Shown: one piece after another, positions 1 through 6,186 of the stretch
Layout of the letters: the number at the start of each line of letters is the position of its first letter
Numbering within the stretch: the first letter of the stretch is position 1
Assembly (NCBI GenBank): GCA_903904805.1
Contig: CAIVDX010000364.1
Location: 1 to 8,076, forward strand
Direction of reading: 5' to 3'
From: an uncultured Rhodospirillales bacterium
GTDB lineage: Bacteria; Pseudomonadota; Alphaproteobacteria; Acetobacterales; Acetobacteraceae
Length of the DNA stretch: 8,076 bases
Position numbers and translations under genes: made by a program
Notes under the pieces: model-generated
The model's database searches: none
Seen by the model: only the letters and a program-made list of their open reading frames with translations
What the model was told of the DNA's origin: nothing

Positions 1-406
1 AGGACTCGTAGCCGCGCAGCTTCCCCTCCCGCGCCAGCGCCGTATAGGCCAACGTGGAATCGCGGATGCTGCTGAAAATACCTGGCAACTCGATCAATCC
101 GTTATCCGCGAAGCGGCCGGGGCTGATGCCGGGGATGACAAATGCGATGTCGGCCACGCCGTCAAGCACGATCTGCGGCTGCTGCGGCAGGTTGCGGCTG
201 AGGGCTCCGTTCGGAAAACCCTCGATTTCAACGACACCCTTGCCCGCCTCGTTCACCGCATCGATGAACGGCTTCAGCGTATGCACCCAGGTCAGCTCAC
301 TCGCTGGGGCGAAAAAGGCAAGCTTGAGATGCACCGGCTCGGCGGACAGCCGCCCAGGCAAGGCAATCGCGAGCACAGCGGCAACGAGCTTCCATGGGTG
401 GCGCAT
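1..406 (-). CDS. TRAP-type carboxylate transporter solute-binding protein (DctP family), C-terminus cut by window edge
   Basis: Only the first 135 residues lie in the window, and the frame is open to position 1. Residues 1-22 form a Sec signal peptide: MRHPWK, a hydrophobic stretch (LVAAVLAIAL), then a likely cut after LSA. The mature part reads VHLKLAFFAPASELTW, FIDAVNEAGKGVVEIEGFPNG (45-65, in part), IVLDGVADIAFVIPGISPGRF (79-99, in part) and IELPGIFSS. These match the first lobe of DctP-type binding proteins, where the ligand's carboxylate is usually held by a conserved Arg further on, outside the window. It is periplasmic and would hand an organic acid to TRAP membrane subunits, which should lie beyond the left edge. 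GGGAGGA lies 6 nt before the ATG, and the gene starts 22 nt after the MaoC gene, so it is probably co-transcribed. The ligand is likely the acid activated by the two CoA ligases; this is inference. Confidence 0.87.
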   Translation of the reverse strand, partial: MRHPWKLVAAVLAIALPGRLSAEPVHLKLAFFAPASELTWVHTLKPFIDAVNEAGKGVVEIEGFPNGALSRNLPQQPQIVLDGVADIAFVIPGISPGRFADNGLIELPGIFSSIRDSTLAYTALAREGKLRGYES

Positions 407-412
407 GCGGGT

Positions 413-419
413 TCCTCCC
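413..419 (-). promoter_or_regulatory. Strong ribosome binding site of the TRAP solute-binding protein
   Basis: GGGAGGA on the minus strand, 6 nt before the ATG at 406. It is the strongest Shine-Dalgarno match in the window, which fits the usual need for binding proteins in excess over other operon products. Confidence 0.7.
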
Positions 420-428
420 GTTTTGTTT

Positions 429-887
429 TTATGCGGTGAAGGCGAGCAGAATGGCCTCGGCAACCAACGCGGGCTTGCCCCCGCCCTCGATATGCACAGT
501 CGAGTTGAGGGTCAGCCGAGCGCCGTTGGCAATGTGCTGATAGGCGAGCAGGCTCTGCTCCAAGCGGATCCGGCTGCCAGCCGGCACCGGCGCGAGGAAG
601 CGCACCTTGTCATAGCCATAATTCACCCCGCGCTTGCGGTCGCCAAGCCGGTAGATCGAAAAGGACAGCCGCGCGAGCAACGAAAGTGTCAGCGCCCCAT
701 GCGCAATGGTCCTGCCGCCCGGCATCTCGCGGGCGGCGCGCGCGGGGTCTATGTGCATCCATTGCGTGTCGCCGGTCAGCGCGGCGAAGGCGTCGATCAT
801 CGCCTGATCGATCACCATCCATTCACTGAACCCCAGACTTTTGCCGACATAACCGTCGAGATCGGCAATCTCATTCAGCTCCAACAT
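429..887 (-). CDS. MaoC-like (NodN-type) hot-dog-fold dehydratase/hydratase
   Basis: The 152-residue product is a single hot-dog-fold MaoC domain, a family that hydrates trans-2-enoyl-CoA to (R)-3-hydroxyacyl-CoA or acts on related thioesters. The hydratase-2 signature is clear in FAALTGDTQWMHIDP: Asp40 and His45 keep the five-residue spacing of the catalytic Asp/His pair of PhaJ-type hydratases. It is followed by GGRTIAHGALTLSLL. GVNYGYDKVRFLAPVPAGSRIR (88-109, in part) matches the NodN-like branch. I start it at the ATG at 887 because AGGGGGA lies 7 nt before it and the protein then begins like its family. The frame continues upstream to 995, but only as a shadow of the end of the AMP-ligase gene. 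It starts 16 nt after that gene. A hydratase role in the same acyl-CoA pathway is inferred from context. Confidence 0.9.
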   Translation of the reverse strand: MLELNEIADLDGYVGKSLGFSEWMVIDQAMIDAFAALTGDTQWMHIDPARAAREMPGGRTIAHGALTLSLLARLSFSIYRLGDRKRGVNYGYDKVRFLAPVPAGSRIRLEQSLLAYQHIANGARLTLNSTVHIEGGGKPALVAEAILLAFTA

Positions 888-894
888 CGCGCCG

Positions 895-901
895 TCCCCC
901 T
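895..901 (-). promoter_or_regulatory. Ribosome binding site deciding the MaoC gene start
   Basis: AGGGGGA on the minus strand, 7 nt before the ATG at 887 and 2 nt after the AMP-ligase stop codon. It supports a 152-residue MaoC protein over the longer upstream frame. Confidence 0.65.
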
Positions 902-903
902 GC

Positions 904-2778
904 TCAGCGCCACGAGATCCGCCAGGCAATGGCGAACCCAGCCAGCACCTCGCCGCACCGGGCCTCCACCGCAGGATCGCGCGCGCCCTGAACAATGATC
1001 ATGGCCAGCGTCCCATGCTGCGGATCGGGACCAACCTCCAGCGTCACACCTCGCCCCAACGCCTCACTCAGAAGCCGCGTGAACACCCGCGCGATGGCAT
1101 CGTATCGCAGCACGGTCTTGGCGATCTTGCGCACATCGGTCAGCGGAAGTTCCGGCAGAATCACGATCTCCTGCGGCACCGCGGCCCGCTCGCTGATCGC
1201 CCCCCGCGCGAACGCAACGAGCGCCTCCGCATCGGTGCTCGCCCCGTCGACCAGCTGGACATAGGCGATCGGAAGTTCGCCGGCATAAGCGTCTGGTTTG
1301 CCGATCGCGGCCACCATCATCACGGCCGGGTGCCGACGCAGCGCCTCTTCGATCAATGCGGGGTCGATATTGTGCCCGCCGCGAATGATCAGATCCTTCG
1401 CGCGCCCGGTGAGCCACAGATAGCCCTCCGCATCCAGCCGCCCAAGATCTCCGTTATTGATCCAGCCATCCGGCAGGAAGCAGCGCGGATCACGCGCGAT
1501 GCCAACATAGCCAGGCGTCGTCCCGGGCGAACGGATCAGCACCGCACCGATCTCCCCCACCGCGCAGTCGCGCACCGGCAGGCCCGCCTCATCGAGCACC
1601 ACCACGCGAATGTCCGTATAGGGATTGCGAATGCCCGCACTGCCAAAGCGCGGCTCGCCATCGCGCGGCGCCTGCGTCACATTCTGGCAGAATTCGGTCG
1701 CACCATAGGTCGCCAACAGCCGAATGCCGATCCGCTCCTGCAACATCACCGCCACATCGCTCGGCAGCGCGGTCGAACCGGTGGTCGCGTAGTCGCGCAG
1801 GCAGCTAATATCCTCGCCATCAGGCGGATTGCGCGCGAGCACACCCAGAATTGTCGGCACCGCGTGCAGGAAGGTGATCTGGCATTGCTGCACAAACTTC
1901 CAGAAATTGCCAATAAAGACCTTGTCACGCGCCCCCATCGGCGTGGGGATCACCAGTGACGACCCCAGGATCAGCGGCATGATCGCGCAGCTGACCAGCC
2001 CCGCAATGTGAAACATCGGCATGTCGGAGAACAGGATATCATCGGGCGCATGCGCCATGGTGGTCGTCACGCACCAGCTCTTATGCACGATGCCGCGATT
2101 GGTGATTCGCACCAGCTTGGGCGTGCCCGTGGTGCCGCCCGAATGCACATAGGCGGCAACCGCCTCGGGATCCGCCCGAGTGGAAAACATCAACGCGTCC
2201 GAAGGCTGATCTGCCGCCAGCGCAAGCAGATCGCACTCCGGCAGGATCGCCTCACCCGGCGCCTGGATCGAGAGCAGCCGTAGCCCCTCGGGCAACTCAG
2301 CCCGGATCGCCTGCAGATTCTCCCAGATCTCGAAATCGCTGCAAGGGCCGAGCGCAATCAGCACCTTCGCCTGCGCGGCACGCACAAGTTCGGCGATATG
2401 CTCCGCCGGCAGCATCCAGTTCACCGGGCACAGAATCCCCCGCGCCAGCGCGCCGAGCACCGCCACATAGGTCGCCGGCAGGGTCGGTGCGAGCAGCATC
2501 ACGCAATCATCCCCGCGCACCCCCATCTGGTGCAGCAGATTGGCAACCTGCGTTGCCTGCCCAAGCAACTCGGCGAATGTCACGCGGCTCGGCGGATCGG
2601 TCGGCCTGCCCGCGGGATAATAGGTGAGCGCAACCCGCTCCGGCCGCGCCGCGCAACCGCGACGCAGCCAGGCGGTGAGGTCCCACTCATTGACCCGCTG
2701 CTCCAGCGGAACACGCTCGAGGGCTGCGATATCGGCCACGCCGCGGATCGGCGTGGTACTGCACCATGGATGGGTCAC
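904..2778 (-). CDS. AMP-forming acyl-CoA synthetase (adenylate-forming family)
   Basis: This 624-residue adenylate-forming ligase should activate a carboxylic acid to an acyl-adenylate and then to acyl-CoA, releasing AMP and pyrophosphate. The core motifs are all visible: the phosphate-binding loop HSGGTTGTPKL (212-222), MPMFHIAG (253-260), YGATE (358-362), NNGDLGRLD (441-449), the hinge region GRAKDLIIRGGHNIDP (458-473) and the C-terminal catalytic lysine in PLTDVRKIAK (Lys551). RKI replaces the common GKI. About 65 residues follow this motif and end near the stop, an extension I associate with a longer subfamily of roughly 630 residues (the FACL-like group). The start is GTG at 2778, overlapping the crotonase stop by 4 nt (GTGA). 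The next in-frame Met is at residue 85, too late to be the start. The ribosome site is weak (GCAGG), which fits translational coupling. The acid cannot be deduced. Confidence 0.93.
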   Translation of the reverse strand: MTHPWCSTTPIRGVADIAALERVPLEQRVNEWDLTAWLRRGCAARPERVALTYYPAGRPTDPPSRVTFAELLGQATQVANLLHQMGVRGDDCVMLLAPTLPATYVAVLGALARGILCPVNWMLPAEHIAELVRAAQAKVLIALGPCSDFEIWENLQAIRAELPEGLRLLSIQAPGEAILPECDLLALAADQPSDALMFSTRADPEAVAAYVHSGGTTGTPKLVRITNRGIVHKSWCVTTTMAHAPDDILFSDMPMFHIAGLVSCAIMPLILGSSLVIPTPMGARDKVFIGNFWKFVQQCQITFLHAVPTILGVLARNPPDGEDISCLRDYATTGSTALPSDVAVMLQERIGIRLLATYGATEFCQNVTQAPRDGEPRFGSAGIRNPYTDIRVVVLDEAGLPVRDCAVGEIGAVLIRSPGTTPGYVGIARDPRCFLPDGWINNGDLGRLDAEGYLWLTGRAKDLIIRGGHNIDPALIEEALRRHPAVMMVAAIGKPDAYAGELPIAYVQLVDGASTDAEALVAFARGAISERAAVPQEIVILPELPLTDVRKIAKTVLRYDAIARVFTRLLSEALGRGVTLEVGPDPQHGTLAMIIVQGARDPAVEARCGEVLAGFAIAWRISWR

Positions 2779-3560
2779 GTTGGCCTGCCGCGATACCAGT
2801 TGGGAACACGCTTCTCACGAAATGCGGCAAGCCCCTCGATCGCCTCCGCCGCACGCAGCGACTCTGCGAAACCGCTCTCGATGGCGAGGATGCGAGCGGC
2901 GTCGAATGGCTGATCGGCCTCACGCGCGAGCAGGCCCTTGATGGCACCTTGCGCGACCGGGCCACCCAGCAGCAACGCGTCAAGAATCGGCGCAGCATCG
3001 GTGGCGATCTGGTGCACCAGGCCGAGCCGCAACGCTGTCTCGGCGTCAAAGCGCTCCCCGCTCAGCGCGTAGCGCCGCAATGCCCGCGCACCCATCGCCC
3101 GCACAAAGAACGGCATCACCGACGCCGCCGACAATCCAAGCCGCACCTCGGGAATCGAGAAGAAGCTGTCGGGTGCCGCAAGCGCGATATCGCAACAGGC
3201 CGCGAACGCAACACCGCCACCGATGCAGCCACCATGCAGCAGCGCCACCGTCGGCTTGCCCAACCCGTCGAGCGCCAAAAGCGCATCAATGAAGCCCGCG
3301 CCCGGCACATTGGCGGTACCAGCCTCGGCACTCGTCGCGCTGTGCCAGCCAATATCGGCACCCACACAAAAATGCCGCCCAACGCCACGCAAAAGCAAGC
3401 ACCGCACGGTATCGTCAGCAGCGACACGATTGATCGCCCCAATCATCGCCGCGAGCATCGGAGGATCATAGCGGTTGCCCGCCTCAGGACGATTCAGCGT
3501 GAGCGTTGCCACCCCGGCCGCATCGATCTCCAACAGAATCGACGTGGACGCCATCATCAC
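2775..3560 (-). CDS. Crotonase-family hydratase resembling methylglutaconyl-/isohexenylglutaconyl-CoA hydratases
   Basis: The complete 261-residue crotonase has ATLTLNRPEAGNRYD near the N-terminus, then the oxyanion-hole segments HFCVGADI (63-70) and CIGGGVAF (112-119). Glu138 in SIPEVRLGL matches catalytic Glu164 of rat hydratase, but the position of Glu144 holds Ala118. The pattern GGGV-x-x-x-ACCDIA, followed by EVRLGL, MPFFVRAMGARALRRY and a GERFDA segment, recalls LiuC (leucine breakdown) and AtuE (acyclic terpene breakdown). Those enzymes also lack the first glutamate and hydrate the double bond of a glutaconyl-type CoA. This resemblance is from memory and by eye. No biotin-dependent carboxylase, the usual partner in those pathways, is in the window. 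The start is GTG at 3560 or ATG at 3557, with GAGAGG just upstream. The TGA overlaps the next GTG start by 4 nt (GTGA). Confidence 0.9.
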   Translation of the reverse strand: MMMASTSILLEIDAAGVATLTLNRPEAGNRYDPPMLAAMIGAINRVAADDTVRCLLLRGVGRHFCVGADIGWHSATSAEAGTANVPGAGFIDALLALDGLGKPTVALLHGGCIGGGVAFAACCDIALAAPDSFFSIPEVRLGLSAASVMPFFVRAMGARALRRYALSGERFDAETALRLGLVHQIATDAAPILDALLLGGPVAQGAIKGLLAREADQPFDAARILAIESGFAESLRAAEAIEGLAAFREKRVPNWYRGRPT

Positions 3561-3634
3561 GACTCACCTCTCGCAAGTTTGCGCCGGCCCCGCGCCGCCC
3601 TTGCGCTGCGGCAATGACAGCCGAGCGCCCGCAT
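3561..3634 (-). other. 74-nt intergenic gap, the only sizeable break in the gene series
   Basis: The gap separates the ADP-forming ligase from the second crotonase. It holds the crotonase ribosome site at its downstream end. I see no T-tract after a GC-rich hairpin, so no intrinsic terminator, and no convincing -35/-10 pair. A weak internal promoter or RNA-processing site cannot be excluded. Confidence 0.5.
3567..3572 (-). promoter_or_regulatory. Ribosome binding site of the second crotonase
   Basis: GAGAGG on the minus strand. It lies 6 nt before the GTG at 3560 and 9 nt before the ATG at 3557, so it does not clearly decide between the two; the protein differs by one residue. Confidence 0.55.
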
Positions 3635-5740
3635 TCATCCCGTCACAATCAACGCGTCCAGCGCAAGCACGCCATCCGCAGTGGCGAGCAGCGGATTGAT
3701 GTCCACCTCCACCACCTCCGGCACGGTCAGCATCAACTGCCCCACCCGTGCGACAACCCGCGCCACCGCCGCCAGATCAACCGGCTTCATCCCGCGGAAT
3801 CCGCCCAGCATTTTCGCCGCACGCAGCCGACCGAGCTCCTCGATGATATCCGCCTCGGCAAGATCGCAGGGCAGCAAACGCACATCGCCCAGCGCCTCGA
3901 TCGCCACGCCACCAATGCCGACAAGCGTGACCGGTCCCCACAACGGATCACGCCGTGCGCCCACCACCAGTTCCACCCCGCGCGGCGCCATCGCCTCGAC
4001 CAGCACGCCATCCAGCACCAGGCCCGGGCTGTGGCGCGCTACATTATCCGCCAGTCGCGCCCAAGCCTCACGCAGCGCCTCGGCATCACGCAACGCCAGC
4101 ATCACGCCACCCGCCTCGGTCTTGTGCGCCAGATCGGCAGACTGGGCCTTCAGCGCAACCGGAAAACCAATGCGCGTCGCAGCCGCGATCGCCGCGTCGA
4201 CATCTGTCGCCAGCTCATGGGCAGGGGTCGCAATGCCCATGCGCGCCAGAACCTCCTTGCCCTGCCATTCCGCCAACGTTCCTTTCGGCATTGCCCCAAT
4301 GCCATCCGGCCGCACCGGTGCCACCGCCCGACGCGCCCGCGCCAGCGCACGACCCTGACGCGTCGCATTGGCCATCGCGCGCAGGCTGCGATCCACCGAG
4401 CGCGACATGATCACCCGATTCTCGCGCGCGAGACTGTTGAAACTGTCCGGCAGCGGCGCGCGATCGCCAAGCGCTGAGAAGATCACCGGCCGATCGCTGT
4501 GCGCGATCGCGCCAATCACCCCTTCCAGATACGCCATCGCATGCCGCGGCGTGCCGGTCGTGATCGAGATCACCAGGCTGCCCAGATTGGGATCCGACAA
4601 CAGCGCTGTCGCGCCGAAGCCAACCAGGTCCGGCTCGAACACCGGCTGCGTCGTCAGATCCAGCGGGTTGCGCGTGTTGGCAAAGCTGGGCAGACGCGGG
4701 CGAAGATGTGCGGCGGTCTCTGGCGCGAGCGGCGGCAGATCCAATCCCAGATCATCGCAGAAATCATTCGCGATCGCGCAATAGGCACCGGAGAAGGTGA
4801 GGATCGCCGGCCCACGCGTCGGCGGTGTGGGATAGCGTGCGAGCAATTCCGCTGTGTCGATCAGTTCGTCAAGCGTATCGACCAGTGCCACCCCGGCATG
4901 CGCAACCTGCGCGCGCATCACCACATAGTCGCCGGCAAGCGCGCCCGTATGCGACTGCACCGCGGCCTGTGCACGCGCACCGCGGCCGGGATGCATCATC
5001 AATATCGGCTTGCCGGCCGCAGCCGCACGGCGGGCCGAGGCGAGAAAGCTCTGCGGATCGCGCACCTGCTCCACATACAGCACCACCGCATCGGTCTGCG
5101 GATCATCAACGAAATAATCGATGAAGTCGGCCAGCCCCAGCCCCGCCTCGTTGCCGGTGGAGACCGAGTGGTTCACCCCAATATCGCGCGCCTCCAGCGC
5201 AGACCGCGCATGCGACACCAGCCCGCCACTGTGCGAGATGATCGCAACCATCGGGTCGCGCCCCTTCACGATGCGCGGGATCTTCGCGGCGCCAGCGAAA
5301 TTCACCCGTATGGCATCGAGCGAATTCGTGTAGCCAAGGCAGTTCGGCCCAAGGATCGCAACCCCGCCGTCACGCGCAGCCCGCGCGAGGTCCGCCTGCA
5401 ATGCGTGCTCGCCCATCTCGGCAAAGCCGGCGGCGAACACCACCGCGGAGGCCACACCGCGCTTGCCGCACCCCTCGATCGCCGCCACCACGCCGTTCGC
5501 CGGCAGCGTCAGGATGGCGAGGTCGATCCCATCCGGCAGCTCGGCAAAATCGGTCACAATCGGCCGCTCACCCACCATGCCGGCGGTGCGGCCAAGCAAA
5601 TGAATGGGCCCGCCGAAATCGTTCAAGGTGAGATTTTCAAGGATCGTCTGACCGGCCGTGCCAGGCCGTGGCGAGAAGCCGACAATCACGATCGATCGTG
5701 GTCGCAGCAGCCGCTCGATCGGCGTGCGCACCGCACTCAT
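3635..5740 (-). CDS. ADP-forming (NDP-forming) acyl-CoA synthetase, fused alpha-beta form
   Basis: This 701-residue enzyme should join a carboxylic acid to CoA with ATP, giving ADP and phosphate through acyl-phosphate and phospho-histidine intermediates. Domains in order are a CoA-binding Rossmann domain (about 8-145, with GPNCLGYTN at 131-139), succinyl-CoA-synthetase-like ligase domains (about 160-460) and a C-terminal ATP-grasp domain (about 486-701). ISHSGGL lies at 168-174 and GNEAG at 196-200. His264 in SHTGALAG is the expected phosphorylated histidine, and NPLDLT is at 358-363. In the ATP-grasp part are HKTEAGGV (539-546), RGVELVVGARRDPLWGP (587-602) and VDINPL (679-684). All key motifs look intact, so the enzyme is probably active. 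The substrate is open: the family covers acetate, branched and aryl acids, and I recall a sphingomonad feruloyl-CoA synthetase placed here. GAGGAG lies 6 nt before the ATG, which overlaps the DUF35 stop by 4 nt. Confidence 0.93.
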   Translation of the reverse strand: MSAVRTPIERLLRPRSIVIVGFSPRPGTAGQTILENLTLNDFGGPIHLLGRTAGMVGERPIVTDFAELPDGIDLAILTLPANGVVAAIEGCGKRGVASAVVFAAGFAEMGEHALQADLARAARDGGVAILGPNCLGYTNSLDAIRVNFAGAAKIPRIVKGRDPMVAIISHSGGLVSHARSALEARDIGVNHSVSTGNEAGLGLADFIDYFVDDPQTDAVVLYVEQVRDPQSFLASARRAAAAGKPILMMHPGRGARAQAAVQSHTGALAGDYVVMRAQVAHAGVALVDTLDELIDTAELLARYPTPPTRGPAILTFSGAYCAIANDFCDDLGLDLPPLAPETAAHLRPRLPSFANTRNPLDLTTQPVFEPDLVGFGATALLSDPNLGSLVISITTGTPRHAMAYLEGVIGAIAHSDRPVIFSALGDRAPLPDSFNSLARENRVIMSRSVDRSLRAMANATRQGRALARARRAVAPVRPDGIGAMPKGTLAEWQGKEVLARMGIATPAHELATDVDAAIAAATRIGFPVALKAQSADLAHKTEAGGVMLALRDAEALREAWARLADNVARHSPGLVLDGVLVEAMAPRGVELVVGARRDPLWGPVTLVGIGGVAIEALGDVRLLPCDLAEADIIEELGRLRAAKMLGGFRGMKPVDLAAVARVVARVGQLMLTVPEVVEVDINPLLATADGVLALDALIVTG

Positions 5741-6174
5741 GCCCCACTCCTCGCACGGTCAGGTTCGAACAGAAACTGATGCGTCCCATTCGGCAATGGC
5801 GCCCACAACAGCCGCATGGGCATGCCAATCACCAGATCATCCCGCTGCACGTGGGCAATATTGGCCATCACATTCACCCCTTCCTCCAGCGTGACAACAC
5901 CAATCACGAATGGCTCATGACCACGAAATGGCGGCGGCGCGCGATGCACGAACGTATAGCTGAACAGCATGCCCCGCCCGGAAACCTCGCGCCACTCCAA
6001 CGTGCCGCCATCAAAAATGCTTGCCGCACGAGGGAAAAACTGATGCTTGCCGCTGCGCGGGTCGAACTGCAGCAGAAACTTCTTATCCCGCGTCGCCTCC
6101 CAGAAGGCACGCGAAAAGCTGCGCGGCCTGATGTCGCCACGCGGCACATCCAACGTCGAATTGAGATCGCTCAT
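5737..6174 (-). CDS. DUF35 OB-fold protein, partner of the thiolase-fold enzyme, without zinc-ribbon cysteines
   Basis: This 145-residue protein belongs to the DUF35/OB-fold acyl-CoA-associated family. Members usually have an N-terminal helix, a rubredoxin-like zinc ribbon and a C-terminal OB fold, and they bind thiolase-fold partners such as Ltp aldolases. Visible here are SRAFWEATRDKKFLLQ (N-terminal helix), DPRSGKHQFFPRA where the ribbon should be, LEWREVSGRGMLFSYT (start of the OB barrel) and a PFVIGVVTLEEG strand. The whole protein contains no cysteine, so it cannot bind zinc in the normal way. I place the start at 6174 because GAGGG lies 7 nt before that ATG. An in-frame ATG at 6192 would add six residues but has no ribosome site and would overlap the thiolase gene by 8 nt. 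The end overlaps the next gene by 4 nt (ATGA). A structural or substrate-channelling role with the thiolase is inferred. Confidence 0.88.
   Translation of the reverse strand: MSDLNSTLDVPRGDIRPRSFSRAFWEATRDKKFLLQFDPRSGKHQFFPRAASIFDGGTLEWREVSGRGMLFSYTFVHRAPPPFRGHEPFVIGVVTLEEGVNVMANIAHVQRDDLVIGMPMRLLWAPLPNGTHQFLFEPDRARSGA
5747..5752 (-). promoter_or_regulatory. Ribosome binding site of the ADP-forming acyl-CoA synthetase
   Basis: GAGGAG on the minus strand, 6 nt before the ATG at 5740 and inside the last codons of the DUF35 gene. It fixes the start that overlaps the DUF35 stop as ATGA. Confidence 0.65.
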
Positions 6175-6181
6175 GCTCGTA

Positions 6182-6186
6182 CCCTC
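6182..6186 (-). promoter_or_regulatory. Ribosome binding site deciding the DUF35 gene start
   Basis: GAGGG on the minus strand, 7 nt before the ATG at 6174. It overlaps the TGA stop of the thiolase gene, so ribosomes ending there are in place to restart. The competing ATG at 6192 has no such site upstream. Confidence 0.65.

Noticed and set aside
421..430. T-rich run TTTTGTTTTT at the MaoC end, considered as a terminator tail
   Set aside because: On the coding (minus) strand it is A-rich, and no GC hairpin adjoins it, so it cannot end the operon transcript. For the plus strand there is no gene to terminate.
888..995. N-terminal extension of the MaoC frame up to 995
   Set aside because: It overlaps the end of the AMP-ligase, is Arg/Pro rich, and the ATG at 887 has a good ribosome site and a family-like start.
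54..998. Plus-strand open frame of 314 codons
   Set aside because: It runs antisense to the TRAP and MaoC genes, matches no family I know, and its composition (Arg, Pro, His rich) is typical of a mirror frame in high-GC DNA.
1015..1959. Plus-strand open frame of 314 codons
   Set aside because: Antisense to the AMP-ligase gene, rich in Arg/His, with no recognisable domain.
3572..3583. Small inverted repeat CGCAAGTTTGCG in the 74-nt gap, considered as a terminator
   Set aside because: The stem is only 4-5 bp and no T-tract follows on the minus strand.
3506..4477. Plus-strand open frame of 323 codons
   Set aside because: Antisense to the ADP-forming ligase, very His/Arg/Gln rich, no domain; it would also cross the intergenic gap.
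5687..5700. Perfect 14-bp palindrome CACGATCGATCGTG, considered as a regulator site
   Set aside because: It lies inside the codons for RSIV at the start of the ADP-forming ligase, where these codons make it by chance. No second copy or promoter was seen.
4499..5779. Plus-strand open frame of 426 codons, the longest antisense one
   Set aside because: It mirrors the ADP-forming ligase, whose motifs are intact along the whole length. No ribosome site or family match supports it.
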